Shown: piece by piece, positions 22,639 through 33,979 of the stretch | How positions within the stretch are numbered: the stretch's first letter is position 1 | Layout: every line of letters starts with the position of its first letter | Assembly: GCA_019828545.1 (NCBI GenBank) | Contig: JACVRA010000082.1 | Location: 107,436 to 171,435 of the forward strand | Length of the DNA: 64,000 nucleotides | Reading direction: 5' to 3' | Origin: Paracamarosporium sp. OC-R06-R3 | Lineage: Eukaryota > Ascomycota > Dothideomycetes > Pleosporales > Didymosphaeriaceae | The notes under the pieces: generated by a model | What the model saw: only the letters and a program-made list of their open reading frames with translations | Database searches by the model: none | What the model was told of the DNA's origin: nothing | Position numbers and translations under genes: made by a program

Positions 22639-23740
22639 GCTTATGTCTGCCGAAAGGGTCTTGCGAAATATGCTTGGCTCCTAAAATGAGATGATCTTTA
22701 TCTTCTTCTCTTGTTTTCTTTTCCATTCTACAATTTTTTGCAATTTCTTTTCTCCTCTGGAATATGCCATACGTTGCTTGTTACTGTTCTTCTAGGGAAT
22801 CAGACTACCATGGTATGGATTGCCACAGATGTAGAGTAATTTACAAAATGATAGTCAGTGCGGAATCATGGATAGTTATGGGAAGGCTCGACCGGACAAC
22901 GCTTCTCTGCGGTTATATCGGTATAAGTGGAGCATAATCCTCTACAATATCCTGTGAGAGCTTGTCGTAATCGCAGAAGTTTTGTAAAGAACACGGAGGA
23001 GGTATCGCGGAATGAGGGTGGTCATTAGCACAGATAATGGGTTTCGCTTAGACATGATATAAGGCTAATGTATGTGTTCAGATTTCGAATTCCATACTGT
23101 GCATTTAAAGTCAAAAGCTCGGTCATTAAGCAAGGTACATGGACATAAGGGATGTTCATCGTTCTCGTATAACATAGAATTTGGATTTCCAAGGTGACAG
23201 TGTGACAGTAAGCGTCGACCTGATGCTTTATTACCACGCGAAAAAAAAAATAATATTGGCTGCGGGTGCTTTCTGCGCGAAGAAGGACCTAGGCCCGTAG
23301 GGGCGGCTATAGTCTAGTCGCGAAGGCTCAAACGGACCCAAAGGGATGCACTGCTATCTGTAGGTAGTAGCGAAAAATTTGAATCCATCTCAATCCAGCC
23401 CAGAACAATATAGGAATGATAATATTGCCTATCCTGGGTTTCTAACCCGATTTGTGTGTCGGCTTAATATTGCGCCCGCCGTCGCAGACTGAGTCGACGC
23501 GCCGCCGTCTTTCACTTTGACCAACAGTATGCGAGCTAAACGCGTAAACAGACAAACGAGCAGACGGCTACACGTCACGCTCAGAGTTCTCGCCGTCACG
23601 TCCCAACGCGCCAAGCCATCCGATTTAGGCAGCGGTGTGCATACGGCCACCCGAACAAGCAACAGTTGACCGCACCGCAATCTACGCTCTCACCAACACA
23701 TCAACGACTACAGGCCAGCCCATCAACTCCTGCCATCGAG
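22639..23740. other. Intergenic region
   Basis: Contains the 3' UTR of the membrane protein gene (T-rich, 22690-22760) and the promoter of the RBR ligase gene. An A-rich run lies at 23240-23250. Short ORFs here look like chance. Confidence 0.5.
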
Positions 23741-25146
23741 ATGGCTGTAACGCGCGGCACCATACGCGCTGTTCAACAGCCTAATCAGCCTACCACTATC
23801 GGAAGCTCTGGCAATCCCATTGTCCTTAGCGGTAACACCAGCCCTGCAGCTGCGGCGAGCCAAACAACCGGACCCACGATGCGCTCTTCGAAAGCCCTTC
23901 AAAAGAATAAACAGACAAAGAAGGGCAGTGGGGTCAAGAAGGCAGCTCCGAAGAAGAAGCAGCCCAGGCCGCAGCCCGAAAAGAAAGAGTGCGTCATGTG
24001 TATTTTCACGAGGCAGGTCGGCAATGCTCCTGGCCGCGGATTCAAAGTAGTCGAGGGTGCGTGTGAGCATTTCCAGAACATCTGCAACGTTTGCATCGGA
24101 AAGATGGTCACAGAGAAGATTGCAAAGCGTGATCTCAACGACGCTGTCCTGACCTGCGTTTTCCCTGACTGCGGGTACGTGCTTGAATACAACAACATCA
24201 TGCAGATGATATTCAAAGCAGGTCGCGAGAAGTAAGTACAAGCAAGCACGACAGTGATCTGAGAGGTGCAATGCTGACGGTTAACGTAGCTTCGAAACTG
24301 CGCTGCTAAATCAGCATATCCGCAACAGCGAGCATTACATTGCTTGTGCGAGCCTAAAATGCGGCAAGTACTTCTCGATAGAGGACTGTCAGGGCAAGAC
24401 AAGCAAGACAAGCAACTCAGAACGCGGTGTGAAGATCGCATGCCCATATTGTGACGAGACGATGTGTGTGAGCTGCACGCGACCGTGGCACGGTAGATCT
24501 AGCTGCAGCAAGGCTAGGCTTGCCGAAGACACGAAGTCAGAGCAAGCGATCAAGAAGATGGGAGCTAAGTCTTGCCCGAAGTGCGGTGTCAACATTCAGA
24601 AGAATGGTGGTTGCAGCCACATGACGTGTAAGTCGCACATAAAGACCTCTTGTGATAATTTTCTAACACTGACCTACAGGTGGCAACTGCAAGCACGATT
24701 TCTGCTTTGTGTGCTTGGTTGGTTATAGTGCGAACATGAGGCATGCAGAGGGTTGTACCGAAGCCCGTGGAAATATCATGCAGGACCCCCTCAATTGGCT
24801 TCCTGATAACGTTAACGACCAGCCCGCTTGGTTCGCTGCTCTTTTCGAAGGTGTCGATCCAGTACTAGTACAGGCCCTGAATCCACCGCAACCAGTGCAG
24901 CCAGTGCAGCCAGTGCAACCACTTCAGCCATTGCAACCACCACAGCCACCACAGCAACGGCAGCCAGTCCATGAAGTGCAGCAACCGCAACAACCGCAAA
25001 CGCCGCAGCCGCAGAGGGAACCTTTGGTTCTCCGTCGGCCGGAGCCTCTTCACAACAACGATCAGCTTGGCATGCATCAGCGAATCGCCAACGCTACAGA
25101 CGCGTTCCTGCGAAGGCTTTTACGGGAAGAAGAGGAACGATCTTGA
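23741..25146 (+). CDS. RING-IBR-RING (RBR) E3 ubiquitin ligase
   Basis: Three exons (23741-24231, 24290-24627, 24680-25146) give 431 residues. The N-terminal 85 residues or so are low-complexity and Lys/Pro-rich. RING1 starts at CVMC and continues through CEHFQNICNVC to CVFPDCG. The IBR domain follows (CASLKCGKYFS, CPYCDETMCVSCTRPWH). RING2 reads CPKCGVNIQKNGGCSHMTC, then CGNCKHDFCFVC. The cysteine after GG in NGGCSHMTC is at the usual catalytic position that accepts ubiquitin before transfer to substrate. The C-terminus has a Pro/Gln repeat (QPVQPVQPLQPLQ) and a final Arg/Glu helix. The ATG was chosen because no upstream in-frame ATG exists. Substrate unknown. Confidence 0.9.
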
Positions 25147-26116
25147 AGCCTACATGGAAACTATGATGGGCACCTATCCTTGTTTCGGTACTCATCATGA
25201 GCTACGTTGGGTGAGCCGAAAGCAGACAGCGGACAACAGGCGACAAACGACAGTAGACATCTCTCGAACGTACGAAGATCGAATACAATAACATGGACCG
25301 ATTGTGCACCATAATGAATACGCTTGAGATTAGGATAATATTGGTGGGGGCGTTGGTTAAGCTTTCGAATGTCTGTGGAAGGGTCCGCATTCCAATCTTG
25401 TTTGAACACCATGCTCTTTCAAGGAAAATAGGACATGTGGCTCTGGCCTTCTGAGCCTTTGTTGCGGTAGTCGGATATTGCATCTCTTTTATGCACCTAA
25501 CGAATGAATGAATTGCTTGCGTTCAATGCATCTTGTATATTTATTTCTTCATTGCCTTCGACTCAAAGAGTAAAAAAGTACATTTGAAACTGGCAGCACG
25601 CGGTGAGGCTATCATCCCCTTTCGGAGTGCGCTCCTACCCAACCCTCTCGCTCTCAGGCACTGCAATACTGCTTTATCGACGTTGATGGTAGATCATGTG
25701 ATTGAGTGAGATGATTTGGCAAGCCTTGGCGAATAAGAAACATGATCCGAATGAACGGTTCTTAGAATTCGACATGGGTAAAGCGACTAAGGAGAACAGG
25801 AATCAATGCAAGGGCTTACAACACCCTGCGTAGGCGACATAATTTATATCACCATATTGTCATGATGGGTCGCACTAGATTCGGTGATGTACTCTCGTAA
25901 GATACAGAGAACATTATGCATTAAAGGTAAATTGATTGCACTTGCTACAGGTTCAAAGCACCAAGACAAGATAAAAGAAGCGCTGGTGGCACTAATCAAG
26001 CTCAAAGTTCTCAACTGAAGTTCTTAGGCTATACTGCGAAAGAAGCTATCATGTATGATACTTGCCTTACACATAGGCAGTCGAAAAGTTTCGCCGATAC
26101 CACAAAGAGCTCTATC
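25147..26116. other. Intergenic, convergent gene ends
   Basis: Lies between the ends of the RBR gene (+) and the kinase-like gene (-). It contains 3' UTR-like sequence and no supported gene. Confidence 0.5.
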
Positions 26117-27295
26117 CTAAGTGTGGACTGCCTTCCGTAGAGCTATGTACTCACGGGATCGCAAGATTGCAGAAGCACTTAGTCTTTTATCTGGTTGCAG
26201 ATGAAGAAGTAGCCGCAAGATATCTTTCATAGGAGCCTCCAATTTTTCCAATTGTTGCTCCAATGAAAGCATTGAAAGATGCGGCGCAAGTTCCCTGGCG
26301 CTGGCGAACATTCCTTCTAGAGGCCTGTGCATGATGAATTTCCCCTGAGCTGGCTCTGGTTTCCAGCCCGGATAGAGTCGCATCAGTTGGGCAATTGATA
26401 TTGCAGCAATATACCAGGATCCAGGTATTGGAAGCTCATCCGTAAAAGGTTTGCCGTTGAAGATTTCCAATAGCAGTACCCCGAGGGCCCATACATCAGA
26501 ACAGTGAAAGTATCCTTTGCCCTCCAAGGCTTCAGGAGCACACGCGCAAGATGCTCCAGGAGGCTCACCAGCATAGCCGTTGTACTTCACTGAACCACTA
26601 TCAGTCGTGCTATACACGATGGACCAACATGGCAGAGCATACTTACCATTCCCCAAATCCGTAAGCTTGACTTCGTACCTACCCTGCTCTGAACGATTGA
26701 TCAAGATGTTCCCACCTTTGAGATTTGCGTGCACCAGGTCGTTCAACTCGAATGGGACGAGAGCGTGTAGAATGCCAGTCACGACCGCCTCGAATAGTTT
26801 GAGATCTGTTTCGTGAGCATATACAATATCCCACAGGCCCTCCTTCATCCAAGCGAATGCAAGGTATGGTGGTGTATCGGTGAATCTCAAGCCTGACTTG
26901 GGCACGATCCCAGATTCCGTAATGACGTCGATTAAAGGCCGAATGAACTCGCAAGATGAGAAACAGGGCTTCTGATGTTCACTCAGTTCATTCTTTAGAT
27001 CTTGCTTTCCCGCAAGTGTCGTTTTGATTGCAGCCCTGGTCGGAAAGTTAGCATTGCCACTCAATTCAATTGAAACGCAATATACGGCCACATACCACTT
27101 CTCAGAACGTCCGGAGGTATCTTGGATTATCTCTGCCTTGAATAGATGATTGATCCCGATAGTCGGTAGATACTCTGTTAGTTTGTACTGCCCGTGCTGT
27201 CCAACGAGAATTTGTCCGAGGCGTAGTGTAGGCCGAGGTACAGAGGACGTCATTGCTCTGACGGAGGACCATCCGAAAGAAGATGGTAAGCGCAT
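26117..27295 (-). CDS. Protein-kinase-like protein, probably catalytically impaired
   Basis: Two exons (27295-26647, 26589-26117). The 57-nt intron (GTAAGT...GTTCAG) is a multiple of three, so the unspliced frame stays open; spliced, the protein has 373 residues. Kinase landmarks in order: a poor Gly loop (LVGQHGQYKL), beta-3 lysine in RAAIKTT, a hinge near AFAWMKEGL, the catalytic loop VHANLKGGNILI, a DFG variant LTDLGN, APEAL, and SDVWALGVLLLEI in subdomain IX. The catalytic-loop Asp of HxD is Asn (AAT at 26725-26723), so phosphotransfer should be weak or absent. It resembles fungal kinases expanded in Pleosporales. It may be a scaffold or a decaying paralogue. Confidence 0.82.
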   Translation of the reverse strand: MRLPSSFGWSSVRAMTSSVPRPTLRLGQILVGQHGQYKLTEYLPTIGINHLFKAEIIQDTSGRSEKWYVAVYCVSIELSGNANFPTRAAIKTTLAGKQDLKNELSEHQKPCFSSCEFIRPLIDVITESGIVPKSGLRFTDTPPYLAFAWMKEGLWDIVYAHETDLKLFEAVVTGILHALVPFELNDLVHANLKGGNILINRSEQGRYEVKLTDLGNGKYALPCWSIVYSTTDSGSVKYNGYAGEPPGASCACAPEALEGKGYFHCSDVWALGVLLLEIFNGKPFTDELPIPGSWYIAAISIAQLMRLYPGWKPEPAQGKFIMHRPLEGMFASARELAPHLSMLSLEQQLEKLEAPMKDILRLLLHLQPDKRLSASAILRSREYIALRKAVHT

Positions 27296-28685
27296 AATAA
27301 CACGTTGTTAGTAGACTATGTTGTTAATAGCGAAGCAATGGAGAGTCAAGAACGGCGAGCGTACGCGTATAAATAGTCAACTGAGTACATCACATGATCA
27401 TATCAATGACACCGAGTTGGTGTTGGCCCAGTGTAGGACCCTAGTAAGTCGGTACCACAGCAGAGCTGCGCACTAGATGTAAGGCTATGAATATGGGCTT
27501 ATAGGGCTAGCACTCTAGGATGGGAATATAGTAAAGTATGGCTAAATTTGTATCAGCCCAGGTATCTCAAGACTTCGTTCTTGGTGTGACTTGTTGTAGA
27601 GGTATATAGTAGTGCGTGTAGAGAAATAACCTTACAATAATAAACCATGAAATCGGCTTTTGCTGATTTGCGCGATTACTATTTCTCTAGTATTGTTTAG
27701 TAGTTCTGTTGACTAGGATTACCAAAACATCGTGAGGGCCAACACTGTCACGCTTAGATAGTTAAAGTAGTACTAAGAAATTGCAACTATAGATACTGTG
27801 AGACAACAGAGCTCTGTTAGCTAGATGTAGAATACATCTTCGCCTTACGGGTACAGTGCGTTGGAAACTACTTTATCATCTAATCTAAATTTGAATCTAA
27901 CATACTAGGTTGCATGATATTCTAGAACTAAAAAGCCGCTTATATACGAGCCTTGAACGACCTAGTCTAGAGTGAACTCCCAGCCCTGTCACATAGAAAG
28001 ATGACCTGTATCTCGTTCGATGCGGCCATCTATGTCAACAGCCCCTGTAGATCCCTTCGCGCATTAGGATCAATGAAATAGCCTTAGATAAATTAAGTAC
28101 GTATAGGCCTGGTACGAAAGGATACTAAAAAGCTACAAAATCCCTTAGGAGCCCCTATCCTACATATACCTCCTACCCTCCCTTAGCGTAGGCTAAGGCG
28201 GCACTAGAGGATTTAAGAAGATCCTTAGTCTTACGCCATTGAGTAATTGTTAATACGTATCTAGTTAGGATATTAGCGCAGCGAGGCTCTAGACTAGTCT
28301 ATATCTAATAAATGTCGGAGGGGTCATTTTAAACTTCTGATAGGGATCTGATTCGGATCAGAGTCGGCGCAGCGTGCCTCACAGCCCCCGTCTCCGTCGC
28401 ACCCAACATCCTCGTGTTCCATTTGCTCCGTGCGCCTTGTCACACTAGTATAGTAAATTTCATCCATTATAGAGATAGATATCTATCTTAAGCCATTAGT
28501 TATTTTCATGGCTAATCACATCCTTGCATTGTCTCTCTTTGGCCATATTGATGTGTTTTCTAACTATTTGAGGCTTGTGGTATCTCTTGCAGCTTAAACT
28601 ACCCTTTTATCTATCAAACATGATAACTCTCGTTCACGCCTCTGAGGTACTCAGCAATTCGCACCAGAGAGGCAAAAGCACATGT
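27296..28685. other. Gene-free region with a probable RIP-mutated relic
   Basis: No credible ORF. Between about 27,900 and 28,330 the sequence becomes rich in TA, CTA and TAG steps and in short near-repeats around CCTTAG, like the terminal AT-rich block. This suggests a degraded transposon fragment that I cannot classify. Confidence 0.45.
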
Positions 28686-29151
28686 TCACTTGGCCATCTG
28701 TTGGTAAGAGTCAATATACTTGCTTCCGCACGCGCACAGTTTAATATCTTACGGTCTGTGCAGCCTTGTCCCTGGTGAGGTGAGCGTTCTTGATCTTCTT
28801 GCCGTTCTCGTCAACAGCGTCAATATCCTAGTGAAGATCCTTGTGGTCGTCGTTTTTGTGGAGAGTTGGGTTGCTGTATTGACTTAGCGAGCGTGGTAAT
28901 TTCTAAGGAGGTATTACATGCGTGATGTACAAGCGGTGCGTCTTCTCCAAGATTGGAGTGCTGAAAAGATTCTTGTCCTTTTCAAGCGCTTCCACAGCCC
29001 TCTTTAGGATGTCATTTCCGGCGTTCTTCGCGATCTGTATCATGACGCCCTGCGGACGACAGTAGCCGTTGTCAGTCTTTCGCAGACAGAGCTCCATGGT
29101 CTTATTGCAGACCACATTCTTGACAGTGCCGATAACAACCCTCTTGGACAT
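28686..29151 (-). CDS. Small protein of unknown function (106 aa model)
   Basis: The first exon (29151-28918) is certain as an ORF: MSKRVVIGTVKNVVCNKTM..., ending ...THRLYITH. A model with exons 28827-28753 (DIDAVDENGKKIKNAHLTRD...) and 28697-28686 (MAK-stop) keeps frame and uses the borders GTAATA/CACTAG and GTAAGA/CAACAG, giving 106 residues. Alternatively a 44-nt intron ends at ATACAG and the protein reads NPTLHKNDDHKDLH to an in-frame TAG; then the following segment would be dead. The protein is hydrophilic, without signal peptide or membrane segment. I do not recognise a family. A minisatellite lies just upstream. Confidence 0.5.
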
Positions 29152-29200
29152 GACTGCTGACAGATGAGAGATGTTGCGGGAATAAAGATTATAGAATGAA

Positions 29201-29378
29201 CGGGCGGTTGAGTGCGCACAGGTGTTGAGTTTTCAAGTGTGCTGAGTTTGCATAGGTGCTAAGTTTGCACGGGTACTGACTTGCACGGGTGCTGACTTTG
29301 CATGGGTTGAGTTTTCACGGGTGTTGAGTTTTCACGGGTGGTTGATTTTGGACGGGTGGTTGAGTTTGGACGGGCTGC
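29201..29378. repeat. Degenerate ~17-bp minisatellite
   Basis: About ten imperfect copies of a roughly 17-bp unit resembling GGTGTTGAGTTTTCACG, with variants GGTGCTAAGTTTGCACG and GGTGGTTGAGTTTGGACG. It begins about 50 nt upstream of the start codon of the small gene at 29151, inside its promoter or leader. Confidence 0.85.
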
Positions 29379-30564
29379 TCAAGGTCGTTGATGAAGCTGA
29401 TACTCAACCAACATGTACTGATATCCAAACGAGTACCTACTAAGGCCGTAACAACCGCCTCTAATGCTCATTCCTAAGCCCTTCGCATAACTAACCACGT
29501 CCCCACCTAATTTGGCAGGAGTGAGATAACATAAAGGTCGGTCTAAGGAGCAGGACGTCAATATTACCAATCCCATGACTTCTGAGCCTCACTTATATCT
29601 TCCTATCAAAACATGCATATCCCACGATCACTTAAATATCGTCACAGCTGCTTTCAAACCACTACACCGCAGAATCGTCAAAACGCAGTCTATTTAAGTT
29701 CACAACCAATCTCCCATATTATAGTATGCTGCTTCTAATCGCTATGGGTCGTTTTAGACAAGGAACTATCTAGCAGCCTACCTAAGGTAATGTCTAATCA
29801 GCAGTTATTTGTGATCAGAAGATTGTTCAAAGACGAAGCTTATGGTTACGCCGATGATTAAGTCAGATGAGTTACGATGGGATGCCTCAGTTAGCATGAT
29901 TATGGACTAGTTGTCCAACAGCTATCAATGCTTGCATAAATGTAACAATATCTGCACCCTCTCCTTTCTTAACATTGAGTCTTTTACTACTTTTGAACCA
30001 TTCTTCTTTCCAATGCAGCACAGTCCACGAGCCAACTTTGAAGTTCATACATAGAAAGCAGATCATGGCATATGGTACCTGTAGGCCCAACAGGAGAAGC
30101 CTAATGAGCGCTTAAAGAATTTATGCTGTTAGTTTACAAACGAATATATGTGCGTGTTGGAGAGTTACATAGGGGACTCTGGGGGTTCAGCCAACAGCGG
30201 GTACGTGATACCTGATCTAGCCCCACTGTAACACCAAGTATGAGCATGGGAGAGGCATAAGGTTGTAAACGCTAAGACGACATAAGGTCATAATTCAGTC
30301 AAATACCGACTGTTATGCTCAGTTCTTGACGTTGTGCATTTACGCCAAGACTTCACTGTAATGGAGGGCGCGGGGAGCCGATGCGCCGCAGCTAAAGTCG
30401 TGCAAACTCCACACTCGTGCTCACCAACTCTAGCCAAGCGGCTATCTCTCTCGATCCCAGAGTTTCCATCTTCTCAATGATGTAAATCATCTCCACCCTC
30501 AATATATTTCCGCAATGCTAAAATGATAAAGCTTTGGTATTCCTTCATACTCATCCCATCAGCA
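29379..30564. other. Intergenic region
   Basis: About 1.2 kb of AT-leaning sequence between divergent genes. No conserved ORF, RNA gene or repeat recognised. Confidence 0.5.
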
Positions 30565-31819
30565 ATGGCACCCAACCTAACAATCGCTGATCGCATCAAA
30601 GCAAACGCCTTACGCGACAACATCGACCTTTCCGCCCTCCCTTTCCTCCAAGAAGCATTATCTGACATATCTTCCCTCTCCACAAACCGCACTCTATCCC
30701 AATTACCTTCATTCACCAATGCAACACGGATAGACACCCACACGCACCCCGTACCATTCTGGTTCCGTGCCCTGCAACCTCTTTCTGCCGGCCGCGAAAC
30801 TCCATCCTGGGACCCAATCTCTCATTTGCAATTCATGCACCAACATAGCATAGCGCATTCCATCCTTTGCGTGTCCACACCCCAAGCTAATGCTTTTCCC
30901 GACGACAAAGCGAAAACGGTTGCGCTGGCGAGATTGCTGAACGAGTTTTCTGCTGAACTGGTAAAGGTATATCCTGAGCGGTTTAGCTGGATGGCCGTCA
31001 CGCCTTTGCCGTATGTTCAAGAGGCCATTGTGGAAGCACGGTATGCGCTTGAGGAGCTGGGTGCTGTGGGCGCAGGGGTTCTGACGAACCATCAGGGGTT
31101 GTATCCTGGGGAAGAGTCGTTCGATGCACTTTGGGCGTATTTGCAGAAACGTGCCGAAGGAGATGGGAGGGAGATTGTGTTTATTCATCCGCATGATCCG
31201 GTGATCAGGCTAGAGGATGGGAAGCTTGTGAGCTCGAAGCCGTGTAAGTTATCGTTGGTTTCTCATTTTCGATGCATATGTTAATGATTTCTAGCACCTC
31301 TCCGCTCTGGCCTCGGCGAGTTCTACTTTGAAACTGCGCGAGCGATATCCAGCATTACGGCGAATCGCACTATCATCAAGTTTCCCAATCTTCATTGGCG
31401 CATATCTCACGGAGCAGGATCATTCCCGGATATTTCTGATCGCTTTCTTCTCGGGTTTCCCAAGGATGCAGAAGAGTCGCGGAAGATTTACGCGTCGCGG
31501 TTTTGGTATGATAGTGCAGGTCCTGTGTATCCAAGGCAGATTCAAGGCTTGCTTGCACATGATGTGCCTATTTCACAGTTTGTTTTTGGAACGGTGAGTT
31601 ACTCTTAAGTGCTTTGAATCTGTTTGTTAAGGCCTTGTTATATGCAAGATGCATGTGCTGATATGCAACCAGGACTATCCGTACGGTATCGGCTTTTGGG
31701 ATGTCAACGCGAACATCAATGGTCTCTCAGAAGCCGAGTTTCTTTCAGTTGAAGAAAAAGACCGTATCTTCTTTGAAAACACGAAGACACTGTGGAAAGG
31801 GAAGATAGAATTTGCCTAA
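30565..31819 (+). CDS. Amidohydrolase-family metal-dependent hydrolase/decarboxylase
   Basis: Three exons (30565-31243, 31295-31593, 31673-31819) give 374 residues. I chose MAPNLTIADR over the ATG 42 nt upstream because the upstream extension is hydrophobic and poorly conserved in type. Seen: RIDTHTHPVP with the metal-binding HxH, LGLAR-like helices, the FIHPHDP strand, SHGAGSFP and the late metal-ligand Asp in FGTDYPYG. This is the amidohydrolase_2 (ACMSD/gamma-resorcylate decarboxylase-like) fold, whose members decarboxylate or hydrolyse aromatic acids using Zn or Mn. The substrate cannot be read from sequence. It is cytosolic, with no signal peptide. Confidence 0.85.
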
Positions 31820-32096
31820 GTTGCTTTGCTGCTGGAAGATATGACTGCTTGAATAGTTCAATACTCAGTCTAGACATGGTGTTAAACGTAGTGTCTGCGT
31901 CAAGATTACCAGACGACACATCTGATCGCATATATAACTAGTGCCGTCTTGAAAATGACTCGACTAAGGCAGTGAACGCATACTTCACGTGACGGCGCTA
32001 AAAGTATGTTGCATGCAAAGCAACTTTGCTAGCCGGAGACCGCTAGCTCCAGCATCCTTGCACCTACCAAGCAGCCACCACAGGCCACACTCCAAA

Positions 32097-33460
32097 ATGG
32101 GAAAACGAATTGTGTTCATAGGCGCCGTATACATCGACACTATCCTAAGGTCAGTCCTCTGCGACATGACGTCACTTCACCAGTCATCTCGCATTCTCAA
32201 GACGCATAGCTATACCCAACTAACTCATCGCCCATCCGCACTTCCCCAAACCCACTAACTAACCGAATACCAAGCGTACCAATCTATCCCCCCGAAGACA
32301 CAAAGCTCCGCGCAACATCTTCCCTCCGCCGCCGCGGCGGCAACTGCGCAAACACCCTCGAAGTACTCACTCAGTTCCTGCCCCCAAATCCGGCACCGGA
32401 CCAAAACCCAGATTCCAAAGCACCTCCCAACCCCCCCCTATCAACATACCTCATCTCCGTTCTCCCCGCAAAACACTCCACAGACACACACTTCATCAGC
32501 GACTCCCTACCTACCGTTAACATCACCGATGGCTGCATCTTCCGTGAAGACTTCGACTCCGCAGCGGCTAGTTACATCATCCAAGCCGCGGCGAATAACA
32601 GTCGGACGATTGTTAGCCATAACCCAATGCCGGAGATGAGCGTTGGGGAGTTTGTTGATGGTGTTAGTGCGATTAGACGACGAGGACATGGTGGTGGTGG
32701 AGTGGAAGAAGGAGAAGGAGAGTGGTTTCATTTTGAAGGGAGGATACCGGGGGTTACGGGGGAGTCTGTGCGGTGGTTGAGGGAGGAAGGGAGGAGCAAG
32801 ATCAGTGTGGAGTGTGAGAAGCCGGAGAGGGGGTACATGGAGGGCGTGGGGGCGATGGCGGACGTGGTGTTTTTTTCGAGGCTGTGGGCTGAGGTTAGTG
32901 ACGAGGACACGGAGACAGCCATCCCGAGCAGGATACCGAGACGCGCGCCGCGGTATCTGGTAAACCAAGCATGTATGTATGGTTTGCTAATGTGCTTGTG
33001 TACCAGGCGAAATCGTTCAAAGATCCACGCGCGTTTCTGCACGCGCAGATCCCGAATATGCGGCCTGGGTAAGATCTCCCACACCTCCGCCACTTCTCAT
33101 CGCAACACTAGCTCATGAACCACCAGCGCAATACTAATATGCACATGGGGCTCCTCAGGCGCGACCTGTGTCCGCACCCAAACACACCCTGAAAGCCCTC
33201 ACTTATGGGCCAGTGCAGACGGCTGGCGACCTGCCGCCGGCCCCGTAGAAGTCATCGACACAATCGGTGCAGGCGATACTTTCATCGCTGGCTTCCTGTA
33301 CGCGCTGAATTGCCGCGAGGAATGGAGTCTCCAGCGAAAGCTCGAGTTCGCGAATGAGCTCGCGGGGAGGAAGGTTCTGCGGGTTGGGTTTGGGGTGTTG
33401 GCGGAGGAGATGCACGGGTTTGTAGATGGAGAGAGAGATGGGGGGTATAGTGTGGGTTGA
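32097..33460 (+). CDS. PfkB-family sugar kinase, ketohexokinase-like
   Basis: Four exons (32097-32149, 32275-32959, 33007-33068, 33127-33460) give 377 residues. The N-terminus GKRIVFIGAVYIDTIL and the RRRGGNCANTLEVL block form the PfkB substrate site (the GG in RRGGN). The C-terminus VIDTIGAGDTFIAGFLYAL contains the ATP/catalytic-base motif GAGDTF, with Asp as base. The middle LICTWGSSGA strand also fits ketohexokinase-like enzymes. It probably phosphorylates a free ketose or related sugar in the cytosol. A Gly/Glu-rich insertion (RRRGHGGGGVEEGEGE) and a Pro-rich insertion near residues 55-70 extend it beyond the usual 300 residues. Confidence 0.88.
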
Positions 33461-33979
33461 GCGAGCTGAGAGTAGAGATACCACGGTATAGAGATAGGTA
33501 AATGTATCGGTGGAGGTATGCCTCGTGGAGGAGTCATCAGGTAACATCTATGGTGTAGGTCGTTTTAAGACATTGGCCAAGTTTTCTATGTGTTGTCATA
33601 GTCGTCGCCTAAGAGAAGTGCGGTAAGTATATCTTAGTAGAAACTGAATGTATGACAGAAAAGAGTTGACTGTGACGAGGCACGCATTGTTTTAATTTGA
33701 CCATGAGCACTTCATACCTCAAGTTCTGATCAACTCATACAAGCATTCTTGAATGACACCAAGACCCTACAACACATATGGAGCGTTCTTAATTGTCAAA
33801 AATGCACGAGGGTATATCCGAATCCATTATGTCCAACGCCAATCTATGCCAAGGTATCCGGTCCAATCGAGTCCAGTCCAATCAGATCCAATCCATCCCA
33901 TATATACACACAATTCATCCTTCCCAACACACAACGCCCCTCATTATCATTATATACAACCTGCCTTCCATCAGCTCAC
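33461..33979. other. Intergenic, convergent gene ends
   Basis: Contains 3' UTRs of the sugar kinase (+) and neprosin-like (-) genes. A short imperfect TCCAATC-type repeat lies at about 33866-33900. No gene supported. Confidence 0.5.

Noticed and set aside
29201..29378. CRISPR-like array
   Set aside because: Units are contiguous, degenerate and without unique spacers; this is a minisatellite in a fungal genome.
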